64,000 nucleotides of DNA from Mariniflexile sp. TRM1-10 (GTDB lineage: Bacteria > Bacteroidota > Bacteroidia > Flavobacteriales > Flavobacteriaceae), in the NCBI RefSeq assembly GCF_003425985.1, contig NZ_CP022985.1, forward strand, positions 4,634,001-4,698,000, read 5' to 3'. Position 1 is the stretch's first letter; every line of letters begins with the position of its first letter. Position numbers and translations under genes: made by a program. The notes beneath the pieces are model-generated. The model was given only the letters and a program-made list of their open reading frames with translations. It searched no databases and had not been told where the DNA came from. Below are positions 18,660 through 27,011 of this stretch, piece after piece.

Positions 18660-18907
18660 CTAGCGTTCGCATGGTCGGTACGCCCCAACATGAACGCCCT
18701 TTGACTGAACCGGTTCTTAGCCCGTTAGACCAGCTCTTTAAAGTCTATGACTTCGTAGCAATATTAAAGCTAAAGTAAGCATATCTAAGAAACTACATTT
18801 TACAATAAGGCGTGTTTTTTTTATTTAATAGCTTATTAAAAAGTAATATATTGCATACATAAACCATCTAACTACAATTGAATTGTGCTTGTTGTGGTTA
18901 TATAATT
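18655..18907 (+). repeat. Array spacer 4, type A
   Basis: Type A copy with the GCTAAAGTAAGCATATCTAAG variant of the central block and a slightly altered leader (AACCATCTAACTACAATTG). It ends before GTTACCCAAC at 18908. Confidence 0.85.
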
Positions 18908-18919
18908 GTTACCCAACAT

Positions 18920-19435
18920 TTGAAAACAAAGAACTTTTATTATATAGCAATCATCGGAATTGGACTTGTAATAGCTCTAATCGGCTTTTTAATATCACAA
19001 TTTAACGATAATCCAGATACTGAATTTTGGACTCAACTCGGACTTGGAATTAGTGAATTTATCGGATTTCTAATGCTACTATTCAATGGAACATTTATAA
19101 AGACCAGATATTTCAAAATAGCTAAACTTTTTATTGCAATAATTTTAATTGCAGCATTGCTTAGAATATTACATTGGGAATACAACAGACTGATTATGAC
19201 TGTTGGTTTTATTGGAATTGTGATAACTTATACTTTAAGTTTTCTAAATAAACCAATAAAAAAACGACTTGATTTTTTAAAGCTTTTTTGGGTGTTTGCT
19301 GCTTACACGAATGGTCTTCTGACTTATTTACACATTATCAGCGATGAATATCAAATAATATCAAGTGCCATAATGTGGTTAGCGATTATTGACTATATGA
19401 AAAATGAAAGAGAAAAAGGAAGATTATTTAATTAA
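18920..19435 (+). CDS. Multi-helix membrane protein, unrecognised
   Basis: 171 residues from the TTG at 18920. A longer frame from 18878 would translate spacer sequence into MNCACCGYIIV, which I reject. About five hydrophobic segments are visible (FYYIAIIGIGLVIALIGFLI, then LGISEFIGFLMLLFNG, LFIAIILIAALLRIL, MTVGFIGIVITYTL and a last one near the end). The unit start GTTACCCAAC is not matched by its end (GTGTGGCACC), unlike most neighbours. Confidence 0.6.
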   Translation: MKTKNFYYIAIIGIGLVIALIGFLISQFNDNPDTEFWTQLGLGISEFIGFLMLLFNGTFIKTRYFKIAKLFIAIILIAALLRILHWEYNRLIMTVGFIGIVITYTLSFLNKPIKKRLDFLKLFWVFAAYTNGLLTYLHIISDEYQIISSAIMWLAIIDYMKNEREKGRLFN

Positions 19436-19445
19436 AAAACGTGTG

Positions 19446-19558
19446 GCACCGTATTGCTAGTTTTAGCTAACACAAAGTTGGTTGCATATTTGCTGGCTTC
19501 CGATTTTTATTTGTAAAGTCATTTCTATTAAACACATAACTTTCCATACACGCAAAAA
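19446..19558 (+). repeat. Array spacer 5, type B (shortened)
   Basis: Type B copy: ACCGTATTGCTAGTTTTAGCTAACACAAAGTTGG start, with the right arm (AACACATAACTTTCC) partly diverged. It ends before GTTGTAATAA at 19559. Confidence 0.7.
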
Positions 19559-19569
19559 GTTGTAATAAT

Positions 19570-20001
19570 ATGAAAAAAAATGTCCTAATTATTTTATCAT
19601 CAACTCTTATTTCTTGTAGCCCTTTTGATGAAAATAGGGTTTTGGAGTATAAAGATGACCTGAACAATTTAGTGTCAAAAATAGAGAAATATGACAATGG
19701 AACTTATGACAGAGATGAAATTGATGAATTCATAATTGGAGATATTCGTGACTTGGACATTGATTTAGTTGTAAAAAATAGCGGGAAGAAAAATCCGAAT
19801 TATTCTGGATTCATCGAAGAAAATGACAGTCTGATTATTTTTATTAATAGGTCAAGTAGCATAATTGATGTGGAGAGACGGATAATTTATGATTTCAATA
19901 AAAATCCTCGGAATTTTGGAAATGACAGTATTATTGGAGCATCATACAGGATTATACAAGTGGATAAAAGATGGTATTACTCAGAAATGGGTTTTGATTA
20001 A
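19570..20001 (+). CDS. Small lipoprotein, unrecognised
   Basis: 143 residues with a lipoprotein signal peptide (LISCSPFDE, Cys ~16). The body is acidic with alternating helix and strand (YKDDLNNLVSKIEKYDNG, then DLDIDLVVKNSGKKNPNYSG). It ends with YRIIQVDKRWYYSEMGFD. No known domain. The end word of the unit (near TAAGCACTAT, 20009) does not pair with its start word GTTGTAATAA. Confidence 0.6.
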   Translation: MKKNVLIILSSTLISCSPFDENRVLEYKDDLNNLVSKIEKYDNGTYDRDEIDEFIIGDIRDLDIDLVVKNSGKKNPNYSGFIEENDSLIIFINRSSSIIDVERRIIYDFNKNPRNFGNDSIIGASYRIIQVDKRWYYSEMGFD

Positions 20002-20354
20002 AAATACTAAGCACTATACCATTAGTTTTCATGCCATGATTTAGAAAAGTCCACCGCACATTTAAGCACCTTTAGTTTTTACCAATGCACAAACCGCCCC
20101 TAAAACCCAAAAGCGCACAATCTCCCCAATCCTTCCAAACCGTTACAATTTTGAGTTTCTACTTGTTGGATACATGGCTTGATGCTCTTTAAACTGCCAG
20201 CTCTTTTCAATATTAGAAAAAGTAAGCATATATAAGAAACTACATTTTACAATAAGGTGTTTTTTTTTATTTAATAGCTTATTAAAAAGTAATATATTGC
20301 GTATATAAAGAATATAACTACAATTGAATTGCTGTTTGTTGTGGTTATACAATT
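20002..20354 (+). repeat. Array spacer 6, unique left half joined to a type A right half
   Basis: The left ~190 bp (CACCGCACATTTAAGCACC and CCCCAATCCTTCCAAACCG words) occur nowhere else in the window. From CAGCTCTTTTCAATATTAG (~20198) onward it is the type A right half, ending before GTTGTAGTAC at 20355. A chimeric spacer. Confidence 0.7.
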
Positions 20355-20373
20355 GTTGTAGTACATTTGAGAA

Positions 20374-20910
20374 ATGAAGAATAAATTAACATATTTCCTG
20401 CTTTTGATTTTGACTTTTAGTTGTAATAAAAATGACTTTTCTGATACCGAAATGTATTTTACGACTGACAAAGAAACCTACAAAACGGATGATAATTTTG
20501 AAATAACTGCTTTGATTTATCCTAAAAGCGGAGAAAAGAAAATCCGAATTTTTAAAAATCTAAATAATCTGAAAATCTCATTTCATTCAAATGTAGAAGA
20601 CCAAGGGTTTTCTCAAGAATTAAAAAAACATTTCATTGAGGGACCGAGTTTAACTCAAGACGAAAGCGAGTATTTGGATGAATTTACCATTTCAAAGACT
20701 CAACCATTTAAAAAAACTTTTAAGGGAATGATTTCAGAAAACAAAGAAAAAATAATTTTTGAAATACCTGAATTAAATATAGCAGATAGTGTAGAGAAAT
20801 CGGAACTTCTCGTAAATCACAAAATAACTATAAAAGGAAATTGTCATACTGTCTACAGCGGAATAGAAGAAAATTTCACTCCAAAAGACATTGAAATATT
20901 AATAAAATAA
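20374..20910 (+). CDS. Lipoprotein, unrecognised
   Basis: 178 residues with lipobox LILTFSCNKN (Cys ~17). The mature part is beta-rich and resembles an immunoglobulin-like or intracellular-proteinase-inhibitor-type sandwich (YFTTDKETYKTDDNFEITALIYP), but I cannot name the family. The unit's start word GTTGTAGTAC (20355) pairs with its end word GTGCTACAAT (20915), 8 of 10 bases. Confidence 0.65.
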   Translation: MKNKLTYFLLLILTFSCNKNDFSDTEMYFTTDKETYKTDDNFEITALIYPKSGEKKIRIFKNLNNLKISFHSNVEDQGFSQELKKHFIEGPSLTQDESEYLDEFTISKTQPFKKTFKGMISENKEKIIFEIPELNIADSVEKSELLVNHKITIKGNCHTVYSGIEENFTPKDIEILIK

Positions 20911-20971
20911 AAACGTGCTACAATGGTAACCCTTGCACAAGTCCATAAATTCATAAAAAACGAATTCATTT

Positions 20972-20998
20972 AAGTCCTTTTCAAGGGCTTTTTGATTT
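20972..20998 (+). terminator. Terminator within type C spacer
   Basis: Stem AAGTCCTT/AAGGGCTT (20972-20979 with 20983-20990) followed by a T-rich tail. The equivalent in spacer 12 is perfectly paired. Confidence 0.65.
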
Positions 20999-21099
20999 TT
21001 TCGCAAAGCAGTTTAGTTAAATTCTGGTAGGCTTAAATTGAAGTTTATTACGTTTTGAAGTCCATTTATTTTCTTAAATAAAAAAGCAAGTTCTCTAGC

Positions 21100-21363
21100 A
21101 CTGCTTTTTGGTAGTTTTTTGGTAAACTTCAAATACTTTTTAACGTTATAAGCAACAGCGGACATGTGCATCACCTTGTTTGCCTGCGCTATGCCTATGG
21201 TATTTACTTTTCGAAGTCCCAGAAACTGAGTGAGTGTTCCAAATACGGGTGCTACGGTGCTTTGGCACTTGCCTTTCGTAGCGTCCTCTAGCGTTTTGTT
21301 CGAGTTTTGTTCAGCTACGGTTCGGGGTCTATTTTTTGGATGGGGGTTTGTCCGAACAAAGGG
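21100..21363 (-). pseudogene. Second C-terminal remnant of the IS1182-family transposase
   Basis: Near-identical to the remnant at 16523-16801 on the same strand, with small indels that break the frame. It carries the same end and the same CGAACGAAACTAA flank, so spacers 2, 7 and 12 share ancestry. Confidence 0.75.
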
Positions 21364-21518
21364 TGAACGAAACTAAACTAAGACTGCTGTCATACCTACT
21401 TTACATTCTTAAAATGTTCTTTGTAGGTGGATTTTTATTATATTCGTAAACCTATAAACGATATAACTATAATGGGGATGGTGTTTGTTGTGGTTATACA
21501 ATTGTTGGCACACATTAG

Positions 21519-22064
21519 ATGAAAATAGGAACTATAAAAATATTTATTCTGATTTTAATATTCATTGGTTGTAAAAATAAGACAACTGAATCTGAACAAT
21601 TGAATAGCTCTGAATTAGAAAAAGAAATCGGATCTGAAACCAAAACTCAAGTTGATTCAACGGAAATGAACTCAGAATCGACCAAAAAAATGTTTGACTT
21701 TCTTTCTGCTAAGTATTCTAAAGTTTATGAATACAAAGGAATGGATTCTAGGCAATTAATCGGAATTACATTTATATCAAAAGACAGTATCGACTATTAT
21801 TTAAGTTCAGAAACTATGCCTTGTGATACTGAATATTATGGAAAAGCATTTAATAAAAATTACGGGACGGATTCAGAAATTGATGTGGATGACGACGGAT
21901 ATGGATATGATACTGATGAATATTCAAATGACCAGAAAGAATACGTAATTTATATAAGAGTTGCTTTGGACTCTACTAAAGTTAAAATTAAATATATTGA
22001 TAATTCAACTGGTGGAACAGATTGCGCGCCAATTACAGATGTTATTATGAAAAAAATAAAATAA
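21519..22064 (+). CDS. Lipoprotein with acidic linker, unrecognised
   Basis: 181 residues; lipobox IFIGCKNK (Cys ~18) then a Glu/Ser-rich linker of ~45 residues. The C-terminal domain contains SKDSIDYYLSSETMPCDTEYYG and a Tyr/Asp-rich loop DVDDDGYGYDTDEYSND, with two Cys that could pair (TMPCDTEY, GTDCAPIT). Function unknown. This unit shows a perfect end pair: GTTGGCACAC at 21504 and GTGTGCCAAC at 22066. Confidence 0.65.
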   Translation: MKIGTIKIFILILIFIGCKNKTTESEQLNSSELEKEIGSETKTQVDSTEMNSESTKKMFDFLSAKYSKVYEYKGMDSRQLIGITFISKDSIDYYLSSETMPCDTEYYGKAFNKNYGTDSEIDVDDDGYGYDTDEYSNDQKEYVIYIRVALDSTKVKIKYIDNSTGGTDCAPITDVIMKKIK

Positions 22065-22075
22065 CGTGTGCCAAC

Positions 22076-22198
22076 ACCGTAAAAAAAAATTACTAGTTTT
22101 AGCTGACACAAAGTTGGCTGCTTGTTTGCCGGCTTCCGATTTTCCTTCGGAAAATCCTCGCACGCAAACACGCAACTTTCCAAGATATACATATAAAC
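22076..22198 (+). repeat. Array spacer 8, type B (best example)
   Basis: A ~120-bp attC-sized spacer. AAGTTG at 22111 pairs with CAACTT at 22173, TTGTTTGC with GCAAACA, and the tip GATTTTCC-TTC-GGAAAATC is perfect, so a single strand would fold into a long interrupted hairpin. It lies between GTGTGCCAAC (end of one unit) and GTTGCCAACT (start of the next, 22199). Confidence 0.8.
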
Positions 22199-22241
22199 GT
22201 TGCCAACTATTTGAACAGACCATGGATAATCGACTTATAAA

Positions 22242-22541
22242 ATGACAAAAAAAAATATTAGAATTTTGGCAATCCTTTATTTGTTAATTAATTCCATAAG
22301 TTTTTTATTAAGTTTCAATGGAGTAATTGGACAATATGGAAGTTTTAATATTTTATTCAGTTTATTATTCGCCAATATTGTTCGAAACAATTATTTATTC
22401 AGTTCATTAATATATTTAGCAGTAACGACATTAATAACTTATGGATTAGCGGAATCTGCTAGAAGAAAAATTGAAATAGTCATATTAGTAGTTTTGTTGC
22501 TTGGAATTTCAATTCCATATTTAGATTTGAACGGTTTGTAA
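22242..22541 (+). CDS. Small three-helix membrane protein, unrecognised
   Basis: 99 residues with three hydrophobic segments (ILAILYLLINSISFLLSF, INILFSLLFANIV-type, and IVILVVLLLGISIPYLDL). Charged loops are short. No family recognised. The unit start GTTGCCAACT (22199) pairs with its end AGTTAGCAAT (22626) at 8 of 10 bases. Confidence 0.6.
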   Translation: MTKKNIRILAILYLLINSISFLLSFNGVIGQYGSFNILFSLLFANIVRNNYLFSSLIYLAVTTLITYGLAESARRKIEIVILVVLLLGISIPYLDLNGL

Positions 22542-22635
22542 TTAAGTTCTAAAAGAATTGAAATAAAAAAATATGACCCGAATTATAATTAAATTGTTTG
22601 ATCCATATTTCGGAAAATAAAAAACAGTTAGCAAT

Positions 22636-22886
22636 AACTAGCGTTCGCATGGTCGGTACGCCCCAACATGAACGCCCTTTGACTGAACCGGTTCTTAGCC
22701 CGTTAGACCAGCTCTTTAAAGTCTATGACTTCGTAGCAATATTAAAGCTAAAGTAAGCATATCTAAGAAACTACATTTTACAACAAGGCGTGTTTTTTTT
22801 ATTTAATAGCTTATTAAAAAGTAATATATTGCATACATAAACGATATAACTACGATGGTGTTATTGTTTGTTGTGGTTATACAATT
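22636..22886 (+). repeat. Array spacer 9, type A
   Basis: Nearly the same as spacer 4, including the CTAAAGTAAGCATATCTAAG variant, which suggests recent copying between the two positions. It ends before GTTAGGTGCA at 22887. Confidence 0.85.
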
Positions 22887-22917
22887 GTTAGGTGCAATTT
22901 GAAAAAAAAACTCAACA

Positions 22918-23424
22918 TTGAAAATTAAGATAACAATTATATTTTTAGTTTGTTTAATAAGTGTCGGATTTGGACAAAACCGAAAGGAAAGGGACTATGA
23001 CCATTATAAATCTCTGAATCTGAATTTGGGATATAATTATAGCTTCGGCGACCCGAATGACAAAAATTTTCACCTACTTGATATCGGAATAAACAAAGCA
23101 ATGTATGGTGGGAGACACGGTGGTGGGTATCAATATGGAATTGGAACTGAAATTGGACTGAATACAGAAAAATTCACAATTGGTCCTAAAATAAGCGGAG
23201 CTATAAATTTGATGGGAATTGTTATTGGAACAGAATTGGTAACTTATACAGACTTTGATAATTGGACTTTAAGATTAGTTCCTTTCATTGGAATTGGCGG
23301 AGAAAAAGGTAAATTGACGATAAATCCGCACTTGATTTTGACAAATAAAAATTTTCAGCCAATCGATAAAGGACTTTTGAGTTTGACCTTAAACTTGGGT
23401 TTGAATAGAAAAAAAATGGAATAA
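22918..23424 (+). CDS. Small outer-membrane beta-barrel-like protein
   Basis: 168 residues from a TTG start. A signal peptide (cleavage after SVGFGQ) precedes amphipathic strands with glycine and aromatic residues (LNLNLGYNYSFGDP, GYQYGIGTEIGLNTEKF, LRLVPFIGIGGEKGKLTI) and a strand-like C-terminus LSLTLNLGLNRKK. Probably a small barrel or periplasmic beta-sandwich. The unit start GTTAGGTGCA pairs with the end TGCACCTAAT at 23429 (9 of 10). Confidence 0.6.
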   Translation: MKIKITIIFLVCLISVGFGQNRKERDYDHYKSLNLNLGYNYSFGDPNDKNFHLLDIGINKAMYGGRHGGGYQYGIGTEIGLNTEKFTIGPKISGAINLMGIVIGTELVTYTDFDNWTLRLVPFIGIGGEKGKLTINPHLILTNKNFQPIDKGLLSLTLNLGLNRKKME

Positions 23425-23438
23425 AAACTGCACCTAAT

Positions 23439-23512
23439 AACTAGAATACCATATAAAATTAACTGTTAGTGCAAGCCTACTTACAAAAATCCTCGCAACT
23501 AATCTTATACAC
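23439..23512 (+). repeat. Array spacer 10, short form
   Basis: Only ~75 bp separate two units here: AACTAGAATACC, then TTAACTGTTAGTGCAAGCC and CCTCGCAACTAATC. It keeps the AACTAG left end of type A and a CCTCGCA word of type B. It is the minimal spacer in the array and may show what is essential. Confidence 0.6.
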
Positions 23513-23530
23513 ATTAGCATACATTTGAAC

Positions 23531-23947
23531 ATGACGATACAAAATGAAATAGGAAATCGAAAAATAGAACTGAATATATCTGATTTTGAAACTGTAAATT
23601 ATCCGAGTTATCGTTTGAAAATAAATCTATCAACTGAGGAATTAAATGCTGAATTTAATCGGCCGATTTGGATTTCGTTAACGGATTTGGAATCTTTCAT
23701 TCAAAAGCTAACTGAATTAGACAAAACCAGAACTGGAGACATTAAAATGGAAAGTATGAGTCCAGACGAATTTTATTTAAGATTTCGGAATATTGACAAT
23801 CTCGGACATTTATCTGTGGAGCTGAAAATTCAAAAAGAAAGTCCTTACCAAAAAGATTCAGATCTTGTAAAAATGGAATTTGAATTTGACCCAACTAATT
23901 TTCCAAAAATAATAAATGAACTAACTGAATTAAAAAACGTATGCTAA
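23531..23947 (+). CDS. Possible WapI-family immunity protein
   Basis: 138 residues from the ATG at 23531 (TTG at 23525 is in frame). No signal peptide. The middle, WISLTDLESFIQKLTELDKTRTGD, followed by SPDEFYLRFRNIDNLGHLSVEL and a final VKMEFEFDPTNFPKIINEL, matches my recollection of the WapI-type immunity family. A search is needed to confirm. The unit has perfect ends: ATTAGCATAC at 23513 and GTATGCTAAT at 23939, with the TAA stop in the end word. Confidence 0.5.
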   Translation: MTIQNEIGNRKIELNISDFETVNYPSYRLKINLSTEELNAEFNRPIWISLTDLESFIQKLTELDKTRTGDIKMESMSPDEFYLRFRNIDNLGHLSVELKIQKESPYQKDSDLVKMEFEFDPTNFPKIINELTELKNVC

Positions 23948-23948
23948 T

Positions 23949-24202
23949 AACTAGCGTTCGTGTGGTCGGTACGACCCAACATGAACGCCCTGTTGACTGA
24001 ACTGGATCTTATCCTGTTAGACCAGCTCTTTAAAAACTGTGACTTAGTAGCAATATTAAAGAAAAAGTAAGCATCTATAAGAAACTACATTTTGCAATAA
24101 GGCGTGTTTTTTTTTTATTTAATAGCTTATTAAAAAGTAATATATTGCATGTATAAAGAATATAACTACAATTGAATTGCTGTTTGTTGTGGTTATACAA
24201 TT
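23949..24202 (+). repeat. Array spacer 11, type A
   Basis: Type A copy with the paired GGTCG-GTA-CGACC tip, ending before GTTACCCAAT at 24203. Confidence 0.85.
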
Positions 24203-24230
24203 GTTACCCAATATTTAAACCAAGCAAGTC

Positions 24231-24713
24231 ATGAAGTTAGTATATTATTTTGTAGGAGTGTTATTTCTCATATTTCAATCAAACCCGCAGCACGAATATG
24301 AGAAATATCAAAAGATTGAAATAAATGAAGTTTTTTCTGAACTTGTAACTAGAAAAGAAAATGATAGAGTTTATTCTGGTCAAATAAATACACAACATGG
24401 ACTGATTGCTTTTGAAAAACAATATGGACTTCAGTTTGATATTTCTGATATTGACTTTGAAAAACAGATGTTAATTTTTGGAATAACAGATAATATAAGT
24501 TCAAGAGCATTTCAATTCTTAACACAAAAGAAATCGGTAAAATTCACGCTAGATTACATTGATACAGGTATTGTGTATAAATTAAAAAGACCAAAGAAAG
24601 GAAGGAAACATTCATACATCCAAATATTTAAGATTGACAGAATCGAAGAATTCATTCCCCATATAAGAGTAAAAAATTATGAGAACGATAGACTATCTTT
24701 GGTGTACGAGTAA
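24231..24713 (+). CDS. Secreted protein, unrecognised
   Basis: 160 residues; N-terminal hydrophobic signal (YYFVGVLFLIFQSNPQ). The body alternates strands and charged helices (INTQHGLIAFEKQYGLQFD, DFEKQMLIFGITDN) and ends with basic loops KRPKKGRKHS. No family recognised. The unit ends are a perfect 10-bp pair: GTTACCCAAT at 24203 and ATTGGGTAAC at 24719. Confidence 0.6.
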   Translation: MKLVYYFVGVLFLIFQSNPQHEYEKYQKIEINEVFSELVTRKENDRVYSGQINTQHGLIAFEKQYGLQFDISDIDFEKQMLIFGITDNISSRAFQFLTQKKSVKFTLDYIDTGIVYKLKRPKKGRKHSYIQIFKIDRIEEFIPHIRVKNYENDRLSLVYE

Positions 24714-24778
24714 AAAACATTGGGTAACACCGGTAACCGTTGCACAAGTCCATAAATTCATAAAAAACGAATTCATTT

Positions 24779-24805
24779 AAGCCCTTTTCAAGGGCTTTTT
24801 GATTT
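24779..24805 (+). terminator. Terminator within type C spacer
   Basis: Perfect stem AAGCCCTT/AAGGGCTT (24779-24786 with 24790-24797), TTC loop and a T-rich tail. Confidence 0.75.
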
Positions 24806-24895
24806 TTTAGCAAAGCAGTTTAGTTAAATTCTGGCAGGCTTAAATTGAAGCTTGTTACGTTTTGAGGTCCATTTATTTTCTTAAATAAAAAAGCA

Positions 24896-24975
24896 AGTGT
24901 CCTAGCGTTTTGTTCGGGTTTTGTTCAGCTACGGTTCGGGGGTCTATTTTTTGGATGGGGATTTGCCCGAACAAA
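24896..24975 (-). pseudogene. Third, mostly deleted transposase remnant
   Basis: About 80 bp of the IS1182-family C-terminal coding region remain, joined directly to the type C spacer. It matches the distal part of the remnants at 16523 and 21100. Confidence 0.65.
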
Positions 24976-25152
24976 GGGCGAACGAAACTAAACTAAGACT
25001 GCCGTCATACCTACTTTACATTTTTAAAATGTTTTTTGTAGGTCGTTTTTTATTATATTCGTAAACATATTAACGATATAACTACAATGGTGCTGCTGTT
25101 TGTTGTGGTTATATGAGTGTTCTACACCATTTGAAAAAAACTTTGTAACTAA

Positions 25153-26148
25153 ATGAAAAACATACTTCTGATTTTATTAATTTCTATCCTAATTGCATCT
25201 TGCGGAAAAAACCGAAATAAAAAAACATTGGCAATTAATAGAACAGAAATATCTAATAAAAGTTCGGAATTTAAAATAAGTAAAGACACTTTTGACTTTT
25301 CAATAAACGGAGACTTAAGAAAAGTAACTTATTTTAATGATAAGTATTACTGTATGTTTGAAACAAATCGAGAAAACACAACAAAGTCTTTAAAGAAAAT
25401 GGTTGTACTTGACAAAAATGGGAGTTTTGTTGAGGATGTTTTTATACCTGGAGGAATACAGAATATGATTTACTATGACATTCGAATAGAAAATGATAGT
25501 CTATTTCTACAAAGAGCCCAATTTGATGAGGAAAATTTTGTTTTAGGAAAATATGTTGCAGATTTTCAACCGACCGAAACAAGAGCATTTAAAACGTACG
25601 AAGACGAACAATTTAATGTGTATTCAACTTGTCGAGGAGAATGGGGAGGAACAATATTCTTCCAAGATAAAAAAACCAATGAATTATTTGAGGGTTCATC
25701 TACTTGCCCAATCGTTGTAAACAAAATCGGAGCTGAATATTTTGTCACTAATTATATGGGACATATGATTGGATTTGCAAGTGTCAATAAAATTTCTGAC
25801 CCAAGAAAGCTTGAAAAATCGGAATGGGATTTTAAAAGACGTTTTGGAAGTGAAAATCAAAAAGGAATTGAAAAAGTATTAGATACAATGGATTTTTACA
25901 TTCCGACTTCCTTTGTTGCTAAAAGCAAATTAGTGCATATATACAATGATGATGACGGAACTTACATTGCCGAAATTGAAAACGGAAAAATGAAACCAAT
26001 CTATACTTTTGATTTTAAGTTTTATCCTCAATTCAATCAACAATTACAAAACGGAAAACAAGTACTTACTTTTGAGATTGCAGAAAGCGAAAAGGACGGA
26101 ATTTTACTAATTGATGGAAATAAGTTGAATTTTAAATTCTTACGCTGA
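25153..26148 (+). CDS. Large lipoprotein, possible beta-propeller
   Basis: 331 residues, the longest cassette protein beside that at 28013. Lipobox LIASCGKN (Cys ~17). Repeated strand-turn patterns (RKVTYFNDKYYCMFETN, KKMVVLDKNGSFVEDVF, NDSLFLQRAQFDEENF) suggest a propeller as in 6-bladed lipoproteins of Bacteroidetes. The final GILLIDGNKLNFKFLR is strand-like. Unit ends: GTTCTACACC at 25119 and GGTGTAGAAT at 26158 (9 of 10). Confidence 0.6.
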   Translation: MKNILLILLISILIASCGKNRNKKTLAINRTEISNKSSEFKISKDTFDFSINGDLRKVTYFNDKYYCMFETNRENTTKSLKKMVVLDKNGSFVEDVFIPGGIQNMIYYDIRIENDSLFLQRAQFDEENFVLGKYVADFQPTETRAFKTYEDEQFNVYSTCRGEWGGTIFFQDKKTNELFEGSSTCPIVVNKIGAEYFVTNYMGHMIGFASVNKISDPRKLEKSEWDFKRRFGSENQKGIEKVLDTMDFYIPTSFVAKSKLVHIYNDDDGTYIAEIENGKMKPIYTFDFKFYPQFNQQLQNGKQVLTFEIAESEKDGILLIDGNKLNFKFLR

Positions 26149-26167
26149 AATAAAAACGGTGTAGAAT

Positions 26168-26411
26168 AACTAGCGTTCGTGTGGTCGATACCCCCCAACA
26201 TGAACGCCCTGTTGACTGAACCGGCTCTTAGCCCGTTAGACCAGCTCTTTAAAGTCAGTGACTTCGTAGCAATATTAAAGAAAAGTAAGCATATAAAAGA
26301 AACTATATTTTAGACTAAGTTTTTTATTTAATAGCTTATTAAAAAGTAATATATTGCATACATGAACCATATAACTACAATGGAGTTGCTGTTTGTTGTG
26401 GTTATACAATT
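26168..26411 (+). repeat. Array spacer 13, type A
   Basis: Type A copy with a shortened T-run region, ending before GTTGTGTGTC at 26412. Confidence 0.85.
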
Positions 26412-26443
26412 GTTGTGTGTCATTTAAAAAACTTCGAAAATAA

Positions 26444-26839
26444 ATGAATATTCTTTACGAAACAGAAAAATTGAAACTTGAATTTGAACACGAATTAGTT
26501 CAATTAAAAGAAAAATCTAGCGGGAAAATTTTATTCGAAGAAGAATTTTATGGAAGCCCAAACTGTGGAATTATTGACTCAAATAATAATTGGACAATTA
26601 TAGGTGGAATTCATCTGATTTTGTGGAAACCAACTCAAAGAAAAAAATATCGAAATGAATCGTTTGAATGGATTCACTCTTTGAGAATAAAAAACGAAAA
26701 AATAGTTGAAATTCTTACTGACCCTTGGAGTGAAAATTCATCTATTTGGGAATTAAATATTGAGAACGCTGAATTGAATAAAATAAAGGACTTTGCAGAT
26801 TATAGAAATAAAGAATATACGGAATTTGTTGAATGGTAA
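26444..26839 (+). CDS. Small soluble protein, unrecognised
   Basis: 131 residues, no signal peptide, rich in Trp and beta strands (GIIDSNNNWTIIGGIHLILW, then SLRIKNEKIVEILTDPWSE). Single-domain, acidic. The profile would suit an immunity protein but no family is recognised. The unit start GTTGTGTGTC (26412) and the end CGAACACACCG (26844) pair only if a small deletion is allowed. Confidence 0.55.
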   Translation: MNILYETEKLKLEFEHELVQLKEKSSGKILFEEEFYGSPNCGIIDSNNNWTIIGGIHLILWKPTQRKKYRNESFEWIHSLRIKNEKIVEILTDPWSENSSIWELNIENAELNKIKDFADYRNKEYTEFVEW

Positions 26840-26850
26840 AAAACGAACAC

Positions 26851-26991
26851 ACCGTGTATAAAAAATTGCTAGTTTTAGCTAACACAAAGTTGGTTGCTTG
26901 TTTGCTGGCTTCCGATTTTCCTTCGGACACGAGCGCAGCGAACTGGCGAAGCAAAATCCTCGCCCTCAAACACGCAACTTTGCACAAACAC
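26851..26991 (+). repeat. Array spacer 14, type B with insertion
   Basis: Type B copy in which the hairpin tip carries ~25 extra bases (ACGAGCGCAGCGAACTGGCG). The stems AAAGTTGG...CAACTTT and TTGTTTGC...CAAACA remain. It ends before GTTGGCAATA at 26992. Confidence 0.75.
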
Positions 26992-27011
26992 GTTGGCAAT
27001 AAGCTAAAAAA

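Larger units (their letters stand above)
20925..21503 (+). repeat. Array spacer 7, type C plus transposase remnant plus type D
   Basis: The longest spacer. It begins GGTAACCCTTGCACAAGTCC, has a terminator hairpin (20972-20990), then the 60-bp AAGCAGTTTAGTTAAATTCTGG segment, the transposase remnant (21100-21363), the CGAACGAAACTAAACTAAGACTG word and the TATATTCG promoter-like segment, ending before GTTGGCACAC at 21504. Confidence 0.8.
24729..25118 (+). repeat. Array spacer 12, type C with shortened transposase remnant
   Basis: Same order as spacer 7 but ~190 bp shorter, because most of the transposase remnant is deleted (only 24896-24975 remains). It begins ACCGGTAACCGTTGCACAAG and ends before GTTCTACACC at 25119. 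Confidence 0.8.
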
